In this document: piece after piece, positions 44,706 to 55,024 of the stretch
Numbering within the stretch: the first letter of the stretch is position 1
Layout of the letters: the number at the start of each line of letters is the position of its first letter
From: an uncultured Agathobacter sp.
GTDB taxonomy: Bacteria > Bacillota > Clostridia > Lachnospirales > Lachnospiraceae
NCBI GenBank assembly: GCA_934316545.1
Contig: CAKRDT010000004.1
Coordinates: forward strand, 20,766 to 84,765
DNA length: 64,000 nucleotides
Direction of reading: 5' to 3'
Made by a program: the position numbers and the translations under genes
Notes under the pieces: generated by a model
What the model saw: the letters and a program-made list of their open reading frames with translations, nothing else
Database searches by the model: none
Told to the model about the DNA's origin: nothing

Positions 44706-45314
44706 CTACAAGCTATCCCTCATACTACAAGCCATCTCATACTGTGCTTTATGCCGTTCCTCAACCAAAGCCTTCGGATAACGGATCAATCCGTGGTTTT
44801 CATGTGGATCATTGAAATAATATCCTTCCTCATCATATCCGACGAGCAGCATACAATGCTCATTTGAACGCCACGTAAATAACGCACCACTGTCCAAAAG
44901 CTTCCACTGAGGACCGATGATTTCTTTCTTCATATCGATGCATGCCCAGAACACAACCGGCATCTCCCGGTCAATATAGCGCCGGATCAATTCTTGCATC
45001 GATGTGCCCGTCTCATCGACCACCCTGTACTTATCCCCAACCGCTTTCTGCAGCGCCTCGCAGATCACCGGCGCGTAGCACCCAAACGAATCCTGGTCAT
45101 ACGGGCTTCCGCAAAAAGCCTTGCGCGGATCCGGTCCGTACAACTGTCCGTCCCGTTCCTGCATCGGCACACACGGAACATAATTCCGGATAAATTCATC
45201 CACTGTAATTTCATAACCGAGATACTGCAAAAGCATCGTTGCCGACACGCTCTCGCAGCCGGTCGGATAGGAAACACTCTGATCGATATATGGTACCTCT
45301 ATTATCTTTCGCAT
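44706..45314 (-). CDS. C39-like cysteine peptidase domain protein
   Basis: 202 residues from the ATG at 45314 (GGGAGAAG upstream). The papain-like residues are Cys20 (YPTGCESVSATMLLQYLGY), His153 (EHCMLLVGY) and Asp169 (YYFNDP). This is the stand-alone C39-like fold, not attached to an ABC transporter. No signal peptide is visible, so it may act in the cytoplasm or the start may be further upstream. It is not closely similar to the secreted peptidase at 29124. Confidence 0.8.
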   Translation of the reverse strand: MRKIIEVPYIDQSVSYPTGCESVSATMLLQYLGYEITVDEFIRNYVPCVPMQERDGQLYGPDPRKAFCGSPYDQDSFGCYAPVICEALQKAVGDKYRVVDETGTSMQELIRRYIDREMPVVFWACIDMKKEIIGPQWKLLDSGALFTWRSNEHCMLLVGYDEEGYYFNDPHENHGLIRYPKALVEERHKAQYEMACSMRDSL

Positions 45315-45446
45315 GTTATTTTCTTCTTCTCCCAAAGCATGCTGCTTCCACTCCTGCCTCACTGCCGCATGCAAATTTTCATCAGTTACAGCATTGACAC
45401 ATCATTTGTGAAATCATTTTTGATTCTGTATTTTATCACTATATGA

Positions 45447-46976
45447 TTACGCAGCCACGCTTTTCTTCTCACGCGAAGCAAACAACCGTTTCATGACCGT
45501 CAGCACAACAAGTAAGATCACCAAACTGCTGCCAAGCGCAATCCACCAGCTCTGCGATACCCCTGCGATAATGTAACCAATAAAACATACGACTGCAACC
45601 ACTGCCGCATACTGCATCTGCGTGGTTACGTGGTTAATATGGTTGCTCTGCGCTCCGGCAGATGACATAACTGTCGTATCGGAAATCGGAGATACATGAT
45701 CGCCGCATACCGCACCGGCAAGAACTGCCGATACGGAGATAATCATCATCTCAAGCTTATCCGCTCCAGGGAACATTGCGATTGCGATCGGTACAAGGAT
45801 TGCAAAAGTTCCCCAGCTTGTTCCGGTAGAAAATGCGAGGAAAATTGCTACAAGGAACAGGATTGCCGGAAGCAGCAGACTCGCTGAAGCACTTGCTCCA
45901 ACCGCATTTTCAACAAACGTGCCGATTTCCAAGGCGTCACCCATGCCTTTTAATGTCCATGCAAAAATCAGGATTCCGATTGCCGGGATCATCAACTTAA
46001 AGCCTTCCACAAAACTGCCCATGAAATCTTTAAATGTAATGACTTTACGTGGCAGATATAAAAATAAGGTAACAAAAACCGTAACCATCGTTGCAAAAAT
46101 CAGACTCGTCTCAGCATCGCATCCTGCGAACGCACTGACCACATTATCGGCACCACCCAGATATCCGGTGTAGATCATCGCGCCGATCGCGGAAACGATC
46201 AGTACCGCAACGGGAAGCACCAGATCAATCACCTTGCCCTTTGTAGAAACTTCTTCCTCTTTTACCTGCTCGAACTCCTCTGCGCCGGATGTAAAGAGAT
46301 CGCCTCTGGCCGCATTGTCTTCATGCTTTTTCATCAGACCGAAATCAAAATTTGCCACGATCACATAAAATACCATGGCCAACGTTAAAATTGCATATAA
46401 ATTGTAGGGAATCGTGCGCAAGAATAACTGGAAGCCCGAGATTCCCGCATCCTCCGGCACATAGGAATTGACCGCTGCCGCCCAGCTGGAAATCGGTGCA
46501 ATAATGCACACCGGAGCAGCGGTGGCATCAATAATATATGCCAGCTTTGCACGCGAAACTTTATAGCGATCCGTAACCGGTCGCATAACCGATCCGACCG
46601 TCAAACAGTTAAAATAATCATCTACGAAGATTAAGATACCAAGTCCTGTTGTCGCAAGCATCGCACTCTTTTTCGACTTAATCTTGTCTCCGGCCCACTT
46701 ACCGTATGCGGCCGAACCGCCGGACCTTGACATCAAAACAATGATCATTCCGAGCAGCACATCAAAAATAAGAATATTTAAATTCATGCTGCTTTTCATG
46801 ATATCAAACAACGCGGTAAACGCATTCCACGGATGAAATCCCGTATAAAGCAGCGCACCCACTGCGACTCCGATAAAAAGGGAACTGTACACTTCCTTCG
46901 TCACAAGTGCAAGTATAATTGCAAGAAGCGGCGGTACCAGTGACCACCATGTACCGATAAACATTGACGCATCCAT
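45447..46976 (-). CDS. Na+/H+ antiporter, NhaC family
   Basis: About 509 residues with 11-13 hydrophobic segments. The motifs FVDDYFNCLTVGSVMRPVTD, FSTGTSWGTFAILVPIA and GDHVSPISDTTVMSSAGA are characteristic of NhaC-type transporters, the last containing the SD(T)T block. The start is uncertain: ATG 46988, TTG 46982 and ATG 46976 compete, and only the latter two leave room for the GAGAGG ribosome-binding site. Likely exchanges Na+ for H+ or an organic substrate. A 7-bp palindrome lies 38-62 bases upstream of ATG 46988. Confidence 0.88.
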   Translation of the reverse strand: MDASMFIGTWWSLVPPLLAIILALVTKEVYSSLFIGVAVGALLYTGFHPWNAFTALFDIMKSSMNLNILIFDVLLGMIIVLMSRSGGSAAYGKWAGDKIKSKKSAMLATTGLGILIFVDDYFNCLTVGSVMRPVTDRYKVSRAKLAYIIDATAAPVCIIAPISSWAAAVNSYVPEDAGISGFQLFLRTIPYNLYAILTLAMVFYVIVANFDFGLMKKHEDNAARGDLFTSGAEEFEQVKEEEVSTKGKVIDLVLPVAVLIVSAIGAMIYTGYLGGADNVVSAFAGCDAETSLIFATMVTVFVTLFLYLPRKVITFKDFMGSFVEGFKLMIPAIGILIFAWTLKGMGDALEIGTFVENAVGASASASLLLPAILFLVAIFLAFSTGTSWGTFAILVPIAIAMFPGADKLEMMIISVSAVLAGAVCGDHVSPISDTTVMSSAGAQSNHINHVTTQMQYAAVVAVVCFIGYIIAGVSQSWWIALGSSLVILLVVLTVMKRLFASREKKSVAA

Positions 46977-47025
46977 TTTCAAAACCATCCTCTCTCATTT
47001 GTTTCACTACATAACACTTCTTTCA

Positions 47026-47050
47026 TCATACACATAAATTTGATGTATGA
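47026..47050 (-). promoter_or_regulatory. Palindrome upstream of the antiporter gene
   Basis: TCATACA (47026-47032) and TGTATGA (47044-47050) are perfect inverted copies 11 bases apart; a possible operator. Confidence 0.35.
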
Positions 47051-47104
47051 AAAGTAATTTTTACACTTTTTTCATGGAAATTGCATATCTATTCCTATAA
47101 CATC

Positions 47105-47150
47105 AAAAAGGACCGACGTATGCTCTTGTCCGGAGCCGCATCGATCCTTT
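47105..47150 (-). terminator. secA terminator
   Basis: AAGGATCGA...TCGGTCCTT arms with one G-U pair, followed by TTTTTGATG on the minus strand, 33 bases after the secA stop. Confidence 0.65.
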
Positions 47151-47182
47151 CTTCTTACTTTATGCAATTACATCATCACAAA

Positions 47183-49756
47183 CTATACTGTTTTACGTCC
47201 GCAGCACTGTTTATACTTCTTGCCGCTTCCGCATGGACACGGATCATTTGGATAAACTTTTGCATGTTCACGCTTCTTCGGAGCGTTTGGTGCTGTATCA
47301 TCCTTGTTTGTTCCGGTAACCTTGGCAACCTGTTCTCTCTCAACCTTCTGCTCAACCTGAACATGGAACAGAAGACGAATGGTATCTTCCTGGATCGAAG
47401 AAATCATTTCGTCAAACATATCGAAGCCTGCCATCTTGTACTCAACAAGCGGATCTCTCTGACCATATGCCTGAAGTCCGATACCCTGTCGCAGCTGATC
47501 CATATCGTCGATGTGATCCATCCACTTACGATCAATAACCTTCAGGAGAACGACACGTTCAAGTTCACGGAACTGCTCAATCTCCGGGAACTCTGTCTCC
47601 TTTGCCTCATAGAGAAGTACCGCCTGCTCTTTCAAATGCTGCTTGAGTTCCTTCATGTTCTTCACATCAGAAATACTTTCTTCTGTAACAGGCTCAAGCG
47701 GGATAATCGGAAGGATCAGTTCATTCAGCTCATTCAAATCCCACTCTTCGCGAGGAATCTCGTTCGAGATACAGGTATCAACAGCCTTCTCAACCTGATC
47801 CTGAATCATCTTAAAGATCGCATCCCGCATGCTGTCTCCGTTTAATACTTTACGGCGCTCCGAGTAGATGATTTCTCTCTGATCATTATTCACCTGATCA
47901 TACTCCAACAGATTCTTACGAATTCCGTAGTTGTTGTACTCAATCTTCTCCTGCGCCTTCTCAATTGCCGAAGTCAGCATCTTATGCTGAATCTGCTCGC
48001 CTTCCGGCACACCCAGCGTTGTAAATACGGACATCAGTCTCTCGGATCCGAACAGACGCATCAGATCATCTTCCAGAGAGATGAAGAACTGGGATTCACC
48101 CGGATCTCCCTGACGTCCGGAACGTCCACGCAGCTGGTTATCGATACGGCGGGATTCGTGTCTCTCGGTACCGATAATCTTCAGACCGCCGGCCGCCTTT
48201 GCATCATCGTCAAGCTTGATATCGGTTCCTCGGCCAGCCATATTGGTAGCGATCGTTACTGCACCGTGCTGTCCTGCCTGTGCAACGATTTCAGCCTCAA
48301 GTTCATGGAACTTCGCATTCAAAACCGTATGCTGAATTCCTTCACGCTTCAGCATGCCGCTGATCAGCTCGGAAGTCTCGATCGTGATGGTACCAACCAG
48401 AACCGGCTGCCCCTTCTCGTGAGCGGTCTTAACCTCATCAACAACTGCCTTAAACTTCTCCTTCTTGGTCTTATATACGGCATCCTGATGATCAATACGG
48501 GCGATCGGACGGTTCGTAGGAATCTCAATAACGTCCATACCGTAGATATCACGGAACTCTTTCTCCTCGGTCAAAGCAGTACCGGTCATACCAGCCTTCT
48601 TATCAAACTTATTAAAGAAGTTCTGGAAGGTGATCGTAGCAAGTGTCTTGCTCTCTCTCTTAACCTTAACATGCTCCTTTGCCTCAATTGCCTGATGCAG
48701 TCCATCGGAATAGCGGCGTCCCGGCATAATACGTCCGGTAAACTCGTCAACGATCATGACCTGATCATCCTTAACCACATAATCCTGATCGCGGAACATC
48801 AGATAATGTGCGCGAAGTGCTAGGATAATGTTGTGCTGGATCTCCAGATTGCCTGGATCCGCAAGGTTCTCAATATGGAAGAACTGCTCAACCTTATGTA
48901 CACCTTCCTGTGTCAGGTTAACCACTTTATCCTTTTCATTTACGATGAAATCGCCTGTCTCTTCCTGCTCGATTCCCATAATGGCATCCATCTTAGAATA
49001 CTCCGGGACATCCTCACCACGCGTCATCTGCTGCGCAAGAATATCACATGCTTCATACAACTTCGTAGACTTACCGCTCTGTCCGGAAATGATCAATGGT
49101 GTTCTTGCCTCATCAATCAATACGGAGTCAACCTCATCGATGATTGCATAATGCAGATCTCTTTGTACCAGCTGCTCCTTGTAGATTACCATGTTATCAC
49201 GCAGATAATCAAAACCGAGCTCATTATTTGTCACATAAGTGATATCACAATTGTATGCCTCACGACGCTCGTCATTGTCCATATCATTCAGAACAACTCC
49301 AACCGTCAGTCCAAGGAATTCATGTACTTTACCCATCCACTCGGAATCGCGCTTCGCCAGGTAGTCATTGACCGTTACGATGCAGACACCCTTGCCCTCC
49401 AAAGCGTTCAGATATGCCGGAAGTGTTGATACCAATGTCTTACCTTCACCGGTCTTCATCTCTGCGATACGTCCCTGATGCAGGATAATACCACCAATGA
49501 TCTGTACTCTGTAATGTTCCATACCAAGGACACGGCGTGCAGCCTCACGGACGGTTGCGTATGCCTCCGGCAGAAGATCATCAAGTGTCTCTCCCTTTTC
49601 CAGACGTTCCTTATATTCTTTTGTCTTCGCTTTCAGTTCCTCATCGGAAAGAGCTGCCATCTGATCACGATAAGACTCAACCTTATCGACGATTGGGTAA
49701 ATGCGCTTTAATTCTCTCTCACTGTGTGTACCAAAAATCTTGGTCAATTTACTCAT
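47183..49756 (-). CDS. secA: Preprotein translocase ATPase SecA
   Basis: 857 residues. It drives protein export through SecYEG. Landmarks are Walker [57 protein letters not shown] and the C-terminal zinc-binding SEC-C tail [14 protein letters not shown] single secA of housekeeping length, monocistronic, with its own promoter and terminator. Confidence 0.98.
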   Translation of the reverse strand: MSKLTKIFGTHSERELKRIYPIVDKVESYRDQMAALSDEELKAKTKEYKERLEKGETLDDLLPEAYATVREAARRVLGMEHYRVQIIGGIILHQGRIAEMKTGEGKTLVSTLPAYLNALEGKGVCIVTVNDYLAKRDSEWMGKVHEFLGLTVGVVLNDMDNDERREAYNCDITYVTNNELGFDYLRDNMVIYKEQLVQRDLHYAIIDEVDSVLIDEARTPLIISGQSGKSTKLYEACDILAQQMTRGEDVPEYSKMDAIMGIEQEETGDFIVNEKDKVVNLTQEGVHKVEQFFHIENLADPGNLEIQHNIILALRAHYLMFRDQDYVVKDDQVMIVDEFTGRIMPGRRYSDGLHQAIEAKEHVKVKRESKTLATITFQNFFNKFDKKAGMTGTALTEEKEFRDIYGMDVIEIPTNRPIARIDHQDAVYKTKKEKFKAVVDEVKTAHEKGQPVLVGTITIETSELISGMLKREGIQHTVLNAKFHELEAEIVAQAGQHGAVTIATNMAGRGTDIKLDDDAKAAGGLKIIGTERHESRRIDNQLRGRSGRQGDPGESQFFISLEDDLMRLFGSERLMSVFTTLGVPEGEQIQHKMLTSAIEKAQEKIEYNNYGIRKNLLEYDQVNNDQREIIYSERRKVLNGDSMRDAIFKMIQDQVEKAVDTCISNEIPREEWDLNELNELILPIIPLEPVTEESISDVKNMKELKQHLKEQAVLLYEAKETEFPEIEQFRELERVVLLKVIDRKWMDHIDDMDQLRQGIGLQAYGQRDPLVEYKMAGFDMFDEMISSIQEDTIRLLFHVQVEQKVEREQVAKVTGTNKDDTAPNAPKKREHAKVYPNDPCPCGSGKKYKQCCGRKTV

Positions 49757-49790
49757 AATATATAGCTCCTAACTCGCATAGAATATTCGT

Positions 49791-49819
49791 ATTGTAACAC
49801 TTTTTGTGACTTATCACAA
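49791..49819 (-). promoter_or_regulatory. secA promoter
   Basis: TTGTGA (49814-49819), 17 bases, TACAAT (49791-49796) on the minus strand. Confidence 0.6.
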
Positions 49820-49864
49820 CTCTATATAGAGTAAACGTTTTATAAACTTTTTATGAACAAGCAA

Positions 49865-49893
49865 TTGTAAAAAGCCTGATCCGTTGTTATAAT
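49865..49893 (+). promoter_or_regulatory. Promoter of the TSCPD-domain gene
   Basis: TTGTAA (49865-49870), 17 bases, consensus TATAAT (49888-49893). It is divergent from the secA promoter and 91 bases before the ATG. A GCCT...AGGC palindrome overlaps the transcribed leader. Confidence 0.6.
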
Positions 49894-49983
49894 GAGCCAT
49901 ATTGCTCCGTACCGTTTAGGCTTTCTCACTGATAAATCGTCCGGATCAATGCAGAGATTACACGTATACAAGGAGGAAAACAC

Positions 49984-50244
49984 ATGTCATATTTATATAA
50001 GACAAAAGGCACATGTTCGACCCAGATCGAAGTCGAACTTGATGGAGATATTGTGAAAGATGTAAAATTCACCGGCGGCTGCCACGGAAACTTACAGGCA
50101 ATTCCGCGTCTGGTACAGGGAATGACTGTAGATGAGGTCGAACGTCGCATCAGCGGCATCCACTGCGGAATGAAAAACACTTCCTGCGGCGACCAGCTTG
50201 CCAAAGCACTCCGCGAAGCATATAACGCACAACAGAATGCATAA
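49984..50244 (+). CDS. TSCPD-domain small protein
   Basis: 86 residues with four conserved cysteines in the arrangement of the TSCPD family (TIGR03905-like): TKGTCSTQIEVELDG, FTGGCHGNLQAI, GIHCGMKNTSCGDQLAKAL. Similar domains occur at the C terminus of class II ribonucleotide reductases; the free-standing version has no assigned function. AGGAGG precedes the ATG. Confidence 0.85.
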   Translation: MSYLYKTKGTCSTQIEVELDGDIVKDVKFTGGCHGNLQAIPRLVQGMTVDEVERRISGIHCGMKNTSCGDQLAKALREAYNAQQNA

Positions 50245-50306
50245 TTGATTCTTTTTCCGGCCTTCTGCTCATATAATTTCTAAGAAACATTTTTTAGGAG
50301 TTGTAT

Positions 50307-52163
50307 ATGAGCGGTATAGCCGGATTTTTTCATCCAGATTTAATTTTTCAAAAAGAGAACGAACAGGTCACGCATGCCATCACCGGCATGTCCGATGCAC
50401 TGCACCGGCGAGGTCCCGATCAACGGGATTTCTACTACTTTCCTCACGGCTGCATGAATCATAACGCTCTGCTCTGCGGACGTATTCACCCACAGATTCC
50501 ATGTGAAACACAACCTACGACCAAAAAATTCAGCGGGAAAAACTACACTTTGATGTACGACGGCTTTATTTCCAACCTTCCGGAGCTGCGCAATGCGCTG
50601 CAGCTGGCGCATGTGGTTACGGATGGACTGACGCAGGAAGAACTTCTGCTCTGTGCCTTTCTGCAGTATGGTTCCGCATTTGTCAAAAAATTAAATGGTG
50701 CTTTTGCAATTGCACTCTATGACGAACGGAACAATCAAATGTACCTTTTTCGTGATCCTCTCGGTCTGCGGCCACTGTTTTACACCATCCAGGAACAAAT
50801 TTTAGTCTTTGCATCCGAACCCAAAAGTCTGTTCCAATATCCGGGTGTCGAACCGGTTGTCGACATCAATGGGCTGAACGAATTGCTCGCCATGGGACCG
50901 GCGCACACTCCCGGGCAGACCATATACCGGGACATTTTCGAACTCAGGCCGGGCCACATGCTTTCCTTCCGTAAAGGAAAACTCTATACCGAACGTTATC
51001 ATCAATTTGTCATCCGGGAACACACGGACTCTTACGAAGACACGATGGAGCATATCAAAGAGCTGCTCGACCACTCGGTTACAACGTGTGCTCCAGCCAA
51101 CGCTCCGAGCGCATCTCTGCTGTCCGGAGGATTAGATTCTTCGGTCATCTCCGCAAAGCTGGCCGGTCTCAGTGACCGTCCGATCACAACCTATTCGTTC
51201 GACTTTGTGGGAAGCAGCAAATATTTTCAGGCCAACAGCTTCCAGCCATCCCTTGACGCTCCGTTTGTCCAGCAGATGCAAACCGCCTTAGGAAGCAATC
51301 ACACAACTCTGACCTGCGGCAACGCCGAACAATTTGGTTATCTGACGCAGTCGGTAGAAGCACACGACAGCCCCGCTATGGCAGATGTCGACTCTTCCCT
51401 GCTATACTTTTGCAGCAGGATCGCAAAGGATCATCCGGTCATTTTTACCGGAGAATGCGCCGATGAACTATTTTGCGGCTACCCATGGTATCATCGCACA
51501 GAAATGTATGAATCAAACACTTTTCCATGGGCAAGGGACATTCAGCCTCGAAAATTATTATTAAATGACAGTTTAATTAATATGTTGGATATGGACTCTT
51601 ATATTTCTACACAGTATTTATCCAGTTGTAATGAAATCGGACTGAATGGGCAGGATACGCCTGCGGATATGCTGCACCGTCGTACCTTCTACCTTACGGT
51701 GCGTTACTTCATGCAGACACTGGTTGATCGCACCGACCGCGCCGCATCTTACAACAGCATGGACGCGCGTGTCCCATTTGCCGATCTTGCATTAGCGGAA
51801 TATCTGTTTAACGTACCATATGAGATGAAAACAAAAGGCGGCGAAGTCAAGCATCTCCTTCGCGCTTACGCTGCCGGTCTGATTCCAGAAGAAATCCGCA
51901 CACGCAAAAAAAGCCCGTTCCCGAAAACTTATGATCCGGGTTACGAGTCTCTGCTGATCTGTGCATTGCAAAAAATTATCGCCGATCCGAATAGTCCTCT
52001 CCTTGCGCTTGCTGATCCAAAAAAGATTCAGGCATTCTGTTATCACCCGAAGGATCTCGGCAAACCATGGTTCGGTCAGTTGATGGCCGGTCCACAGCTC
52101 ATGGCTTATTACATACAGATTAATGAATGGTTCAAAAAGTATAATGTAAAATTAAGTATTTAA
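50307..52163 (+). CDS. Asparagine synthetase B homologue with inactivated glutaminase domain
   Basis: 618 residues from the ATG at 50307, six bases after AGGAGTTGTAT. The C-terminal synthetase half is intact: SLLSGGLDSSVIS is the PP-loop, with GECADELFCGY following. The N-terminal class II amidotransferase half is changed at its key positions: the family's MCGIAGF is MSGIAGF, with Ser (AGC) in place of the nucleophilic Cys (TGC). The usual NGEIYN loop reads DGFISN, and the RLxIxD block is absent. It probably uses free ammonia, or makes another amide or beta-lactam-like bond. Likely expressed with the small TSCPD gene 62 bp upstream. Confidence 0.88.
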   Translation: MSGIAGFFHPDLIFQKENEQVTHAITGMSDALHRRGPDQRDFYYFPHGCMNHNALLCGRIHPQIPCETQPTTKKFSGKNYTLMYDGFISNLPELRNALQLAHVVTDGLTQEELLLCAFLQYGSAFVKKLNGAFAIALYDERNNQMYLFRDPLGLRPLFYTIQEQILVFASEPKSLFQYPGVEPVVDINGLNELLAMGPAHTPGQTIYRDIFELRPGHMLSFRKGKLYTERYHQFVIREHTDSYEDTMEHIKELLDHSVTTCAPANAPSASLLSGGLDSSVISAKLAGLSDRPITTYSFDFVGSSKYFQANSFQPSLDAPFVQQMQTALGSNHTTLTCGNAEQFGYLTQSVEAHDSPAMADVDSSLLYFCSRIAKDHPVIFTGECADELFCGYPWYHRTEMYESNTFPWARDIQPRKLLLNDSLINMLDMDSYISTQYLSSCNEIGLNGQDTPADMLHRRTFYLTVRYFMQTLVDRTDRAASYNSMDARVPFADLALAEYLFNVPYEMKTKGGEVKHLLRAYAAGLIPEEIRTRKKSPFPKTYDPGYESLLICALQKIIADPNSPLLALADPKKIQAFCYHPKDLGKPWFGQLMAGPQLMAYYIQINEWFKKYNVKLSI

Positions 52164-52177
52164 AAATCGATTATGTA

Positions 52178-52198
52178 GGCGGGCAGGAACAGCCCGCC
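52178..52198. terminator. GC-rich hairpin between convergent genes
   Basis: GGCGGGC (52178-52184) pairs with GCCCGCC (52192-52198) between the asparagine synthetase homologue and dpaB. T-runs are weak on both sides. Confidence 0.5.
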
Positions 52199-52201
52199 CT
52201 A

Positions 52202-52789
52202 TTAAATTTCAGATAAAATCATCGGCTGTATCTGTGTCCTGCGCATTGCAGCTTCTATCGTATCCGGAAGAAGCGACATCTTTGCGATCATGGAATTTGG
52301 TTTACTCTTATAATTGTCCTGACCAAACGGAACAAAATAAATATTCTTCATATTCATAAGTGTTCCAATCGTCTTAAAGTTGATTCCGAGAGCATCGTTC
52401 GTAGAGATTGCGATCACCAGAGGCTTTGCATTTCGCATATGCGCCTTGGCTGCCATCAATACCGGTGTATCGATAATTCCCGTGCACAATTTCGCTGCTG
52501 TATTACCGGTACACGGTGCAATCACCATAACATCAAGGAAATTGTTCGGGCCGATCGGTTCCGCCTGTTGAATCGTACGGATTCCTTCATTTCCGGTAAT
52601 CGTACAGATCTCTTCCATAAATTCCTTTGCATTGCCGAATCTTGTATCGCAACGCTGCGTCTGATAAGAAAAGATGGGAATAACATTTGCCCCCATCTCT
52701 GTCAATTCAATCACTTCTGTCTTCGCCTTGGCAAAGGTGCAAAACGATCCCGTGATCCCATACCCTATATTAAAATTTGAAAAATCCAT
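52202..52789 (-). CDS. dpaB: Dipicolinate synthase subunit B
   Basis: 195 residues with a flavoprotein fold (IGYGITGSFCTFAKAKTEVIEL, VMVIAPCTGNTAAKLCTGI, PLVIAISTNDALG). With DpaA it converts dihydroxy-tetrahydrodipicolinate to dipicolinic acid in the mother cell for loading into spores. It overlaps the end of dpaA by 25 bases and has GAGGAG before its ATG. Confidence 0.94.
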   Translation of the reverse strand: MDFSNFNIGYGITGSFCTFAKAKTEVIELTEMGANVIPIFSYQTQRCDTRFGNAKEFMEEICTITGNEGIRTIQQAEPIGPNNFLDVMVIAPCTGNTAAKLCTGIIDTPVLMAAKAHMRNAKPLVIAISTNDALGINFKTIGTLMNMKNIYFVPFGQDNYKSKPNSMIAKMSLLPDTIEAAMRRTQIQPMILSEI

Positions 52790-53634
52790 GGTTTCTCCTC
52801 TTCTCCCCCTAATTTTGGATGTGTATGCCCGGTAATTGCTTCCGCAAGAATTCTGGCACTGCTTTTGGTCGTATAGATTCCCGGCAGTCCAAGTGCCGGC
52901 ACCACTTTAATCCCATACGTTTCAGCAGCTGCCAGATCGGTGCCTCCCGGTCGTGATGCAATATCAATAATGACTGCATCCGAATGCATTTCACGAATCA
53001 TAGGCTCACGAATCACAGTCGCCGGAACCGTATTCACGATCGTACGCGCTCCATACGCCTCTTCCGGTCCGTAGGAAAAAGCAGCCGCCTCATGTCCTTC
53101 AAATCTGGCAAGCCTTCGCGCCTCCACACTGCGTGCAAGCACGGTAACTTTTGCGCCAAGCGCACCCAGGACATTTGCGATCTCACGCCCGCATTTGCCA
53201 TATCCACTCACAATAATCTTCTGCCCCCGAATAGAATAATCACTGTATTTTAAAATTTCCGCGACTGTCGCCTCCGCTGTAATATAAGCATTCTGATGTA
53301 CCACATTGGCGTCCTGCATAAGATCCCAGAACGGGACTCCGGCTTTTTCCATATACCCCTTCCACTCTTCTGAAAATACGCCTCCGAAAAAGGTCCACGC
53401 AGCGTTTTTTGTTGTTGTTAATTCATGTTTTAACAACTTTGTCAACCATCTGTTTTTTTCTATTTTTGAAACCGGAATCGGTAGCACGATCCATCGGCTC
53501 TCCTCAAGTATATCAAGTGCATCCTCCGGTGGTTTCTTTCCTCTCCAATCAAGCCGGTGTTTTCTTCCAGGAAGATATTCCGCAAGATTTTCCTGTCTCT
53601 GATCCGTGACAAACACAACCGTATTTCCTGCCAT
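52765..53634 (-). CDS. dpaA: Dipicolinate synthase subunit A
   Basis: 289 residues from the ATG at 53634, ten bases after GGAAGGGAG; an ATG seven codons earlier lies on that sequence. The C-terminal half has a Rossmann fold (QKIIVSGYGKCGREIANVLG) and VIIDIASRPGGTDL, typical of SpoVFA/DpaA. It is translated immediately after a terminator-like hairpin that contains its ribosome-binding site. The neighbouring aspartokinase supplies the same pathway, as with dapG beside spoVF in Bacillus. This gene pair is the best evidence in the window that the organism sporulates. Confidence 0.94.
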   Translation of the reverse strand: MAGNTVVFVTDQRQENLAEYLPGRKHRLDWRGKKPPEDALDILEESRWIVLPIPVSKIEKNRWLTKLLKHELTTTKNAAWTFFGGVFSEEWKGYMEKAGVPFWDLMQDANVVHQNAYITAEATVAEILKYSDYSIRGQKIIVSGYGKCGREIANVLGALGAKVTVLARSVEARRLARFEGHEAAAFSYGPEEAYGARTIVNTVPATVIREPMIREMHSDAVIIDIASRPGGTDLAAAETYGIKVVPALGLPGIYTTKSSARILAEAITGHTHPKLGGEEEKPWIFQILI

Positions 53635-53677
53635 ATAAAAAACGCTCCCTTCCATATAACATATGAAAGAAAGCGTT
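53635..53677 (-). promoter_or_regulatory. Terminator-like hairpin enclosing the dpaA ribosome-binding site
   Basis: On the transcript AACGCTTTCTTTCATAT pairs over 17 positions (four G-U) with ATATGGAAGGGAGCGTT, and six T follow directly. The right arm is the dpaA Shine-Dalgarno sequence. It can therefore act as a terminator between lysC and dpaA and as a lock on dpaA translation. Confidence 0.7.
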
Positions 53678-53704
53678 CGGTTGTGTTAATATCGTTGTCT
53701 GAAA

Positions 53705-55024
53705 TTACAGTCTTGTTTCTACAAAAATATCATAGATTGCCTTAATTGCCTCTTCAAAGTCATCGTTGCTGACACCTATAATAATATTCAGCTCGGAGGA
53801 TCCCTGATCAATCATCTTAACATTGATATTTGCATGTGCCAGTGCTGAGAAAATTCTTCCTGCCGTACCACGGGTCGATTTCATGCCACGTCCTACCACT
53901 GCGATCAATGCAAGATCCGCCTCAAGTTCAATCACATCCGGATGGGTCAGACGACGGATGGAGCTGATCACCTGCTGCTCCTTGCCCTCAAACTCTGCCT
54001 GATGTACAAAAACTGTCATTGTATCGATTCCGGAAGGCATATGCTCGATAGAGATTCCATTCTCTTCAAATGCCTGCAAAGCCTTGCGGCAAAAGCCCAC
54101 TTCGGAATTCATCATATCCTTATCGATGCTGACCGCAACAAATCCCTTCTTGCCTGCAATACCGGTAATGGTGTATTCCGGCTTCTGACATGTGCTTTCC
54201 ACAATAAGCGTTCCATCCGCCTGCGGGTCATTCGTATTACGGATATTGATCGGAATGCCGGCTTTGCGGACAGGGAATACGGCATCCTCATGCAGCACAG
54301 ACGCTCCCATATAAGACAGCTCACGTAACTCACGGTATGTAATGACTTTGATTGGTTCCGGATGATCAATAATTCTAGGATCAGCTACAAGACATCCGGA
54401 TACATCCGTCCAGTTCTCATACATGCTTGCATGACACGCCTTAGAGACGATGGAACCTGTAATATCGGATCCGCCTCTTGAAAAAGTCTGCACCGTTCCA
54501 TCTGCCTTCGCACCATAAAAGCCCGGGATAACCGCACGCTCACAAGAAGCAAGCTTCTTAGAAAGAACTTTATCCGTCTTCTCTGCATCAAAATTACCAT
54601 CTTTATCAAAGAAGATTACGGTAGCAGAATCAATAAACTCATATCCGAGGTAATTTGCCATAATAATACCATTCAGATACTCTCCGCGGGAAGCCGCATA
54701 ATCGGATCCGGCTTTCGCCTTAAATTTCTCAGAGATCTTCTTGAATTCCTCATCCAAAGAAATCTTAAGTCCCAGTCCGTTAATAATGGAATCGTAACGT
54801 TCTTTAATCTTCATCAGCTGCACGCGGAAGTCCTCATCCGCCTCTGCCAATGCATAACATGCATACAGCATATCCGTCACTTTCGTATCTTTGGAATTGC
54901 GCTTTCCCGGCGCACTTGGTACTACATACTTTCTTGATTCATCGGCACGGATAATATCTCCCACCTTCGCAAACTGTTCCGCGCTGGCAAGAGAGCTTCC
55001 ACCAAATTTTACAACCTTAACCAT
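53705..55024 (-). CDS. lysC: Aspartate kinase
   Basis: 439 residues from the ATG at 55024 (GAGGAG upstream). The kinase domain has VVKFGGSSLA at the start and FSRGGSDITGSIVSKA near residue 200. Two ACT regulatory domains follow (ITGIAGKKGFVAVSIDKDMM; LALIAVVGRGMKS). It phosphorylates aspartate, the first step to lysine, diaminopimelate, threonine and methionine, and here also to dipicolinate. It is the first gene of the lysC-dpaA-dpaB group. Confidence 0.95.
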   Translation of the reverse strand: MVKVVKFGGSSLASAEQFAKVGDIIRADESRKYVVPSAPGKRNSKDTKVTDMLYACYALAEADEDFRVQLMKIKERYDSIINGLGLKISLDEEFKKISEKFKAKAGSDYAASRGEYLNGIIMANYLGYEFIDSATVIFFDKDGNFDAEKTDKVLSKKLASCERAVIPGFYGAKADGTVQTFSRGGSDITGSIVSKACHASMYENWTDVSGCLVADPRIIDHPEPIKVITYRELRELSYMGASVLHEDAVFPVRKAGIPINIRNTNDPQADGTLIVESTCQKPEYTITGIAGKKGFVAVSIDKDMMNSEVGFCRKALQAFEENGISIEHMPSGIDTMTVFVHQAEFEGKEQQVISSIRRLTHPDVIELEADLALIAVVGRGMKSTRGTAGRIFSALAHANINVKMIDQGSSELNIIIGVSNDDFEEAIKAIYDIFVETRL

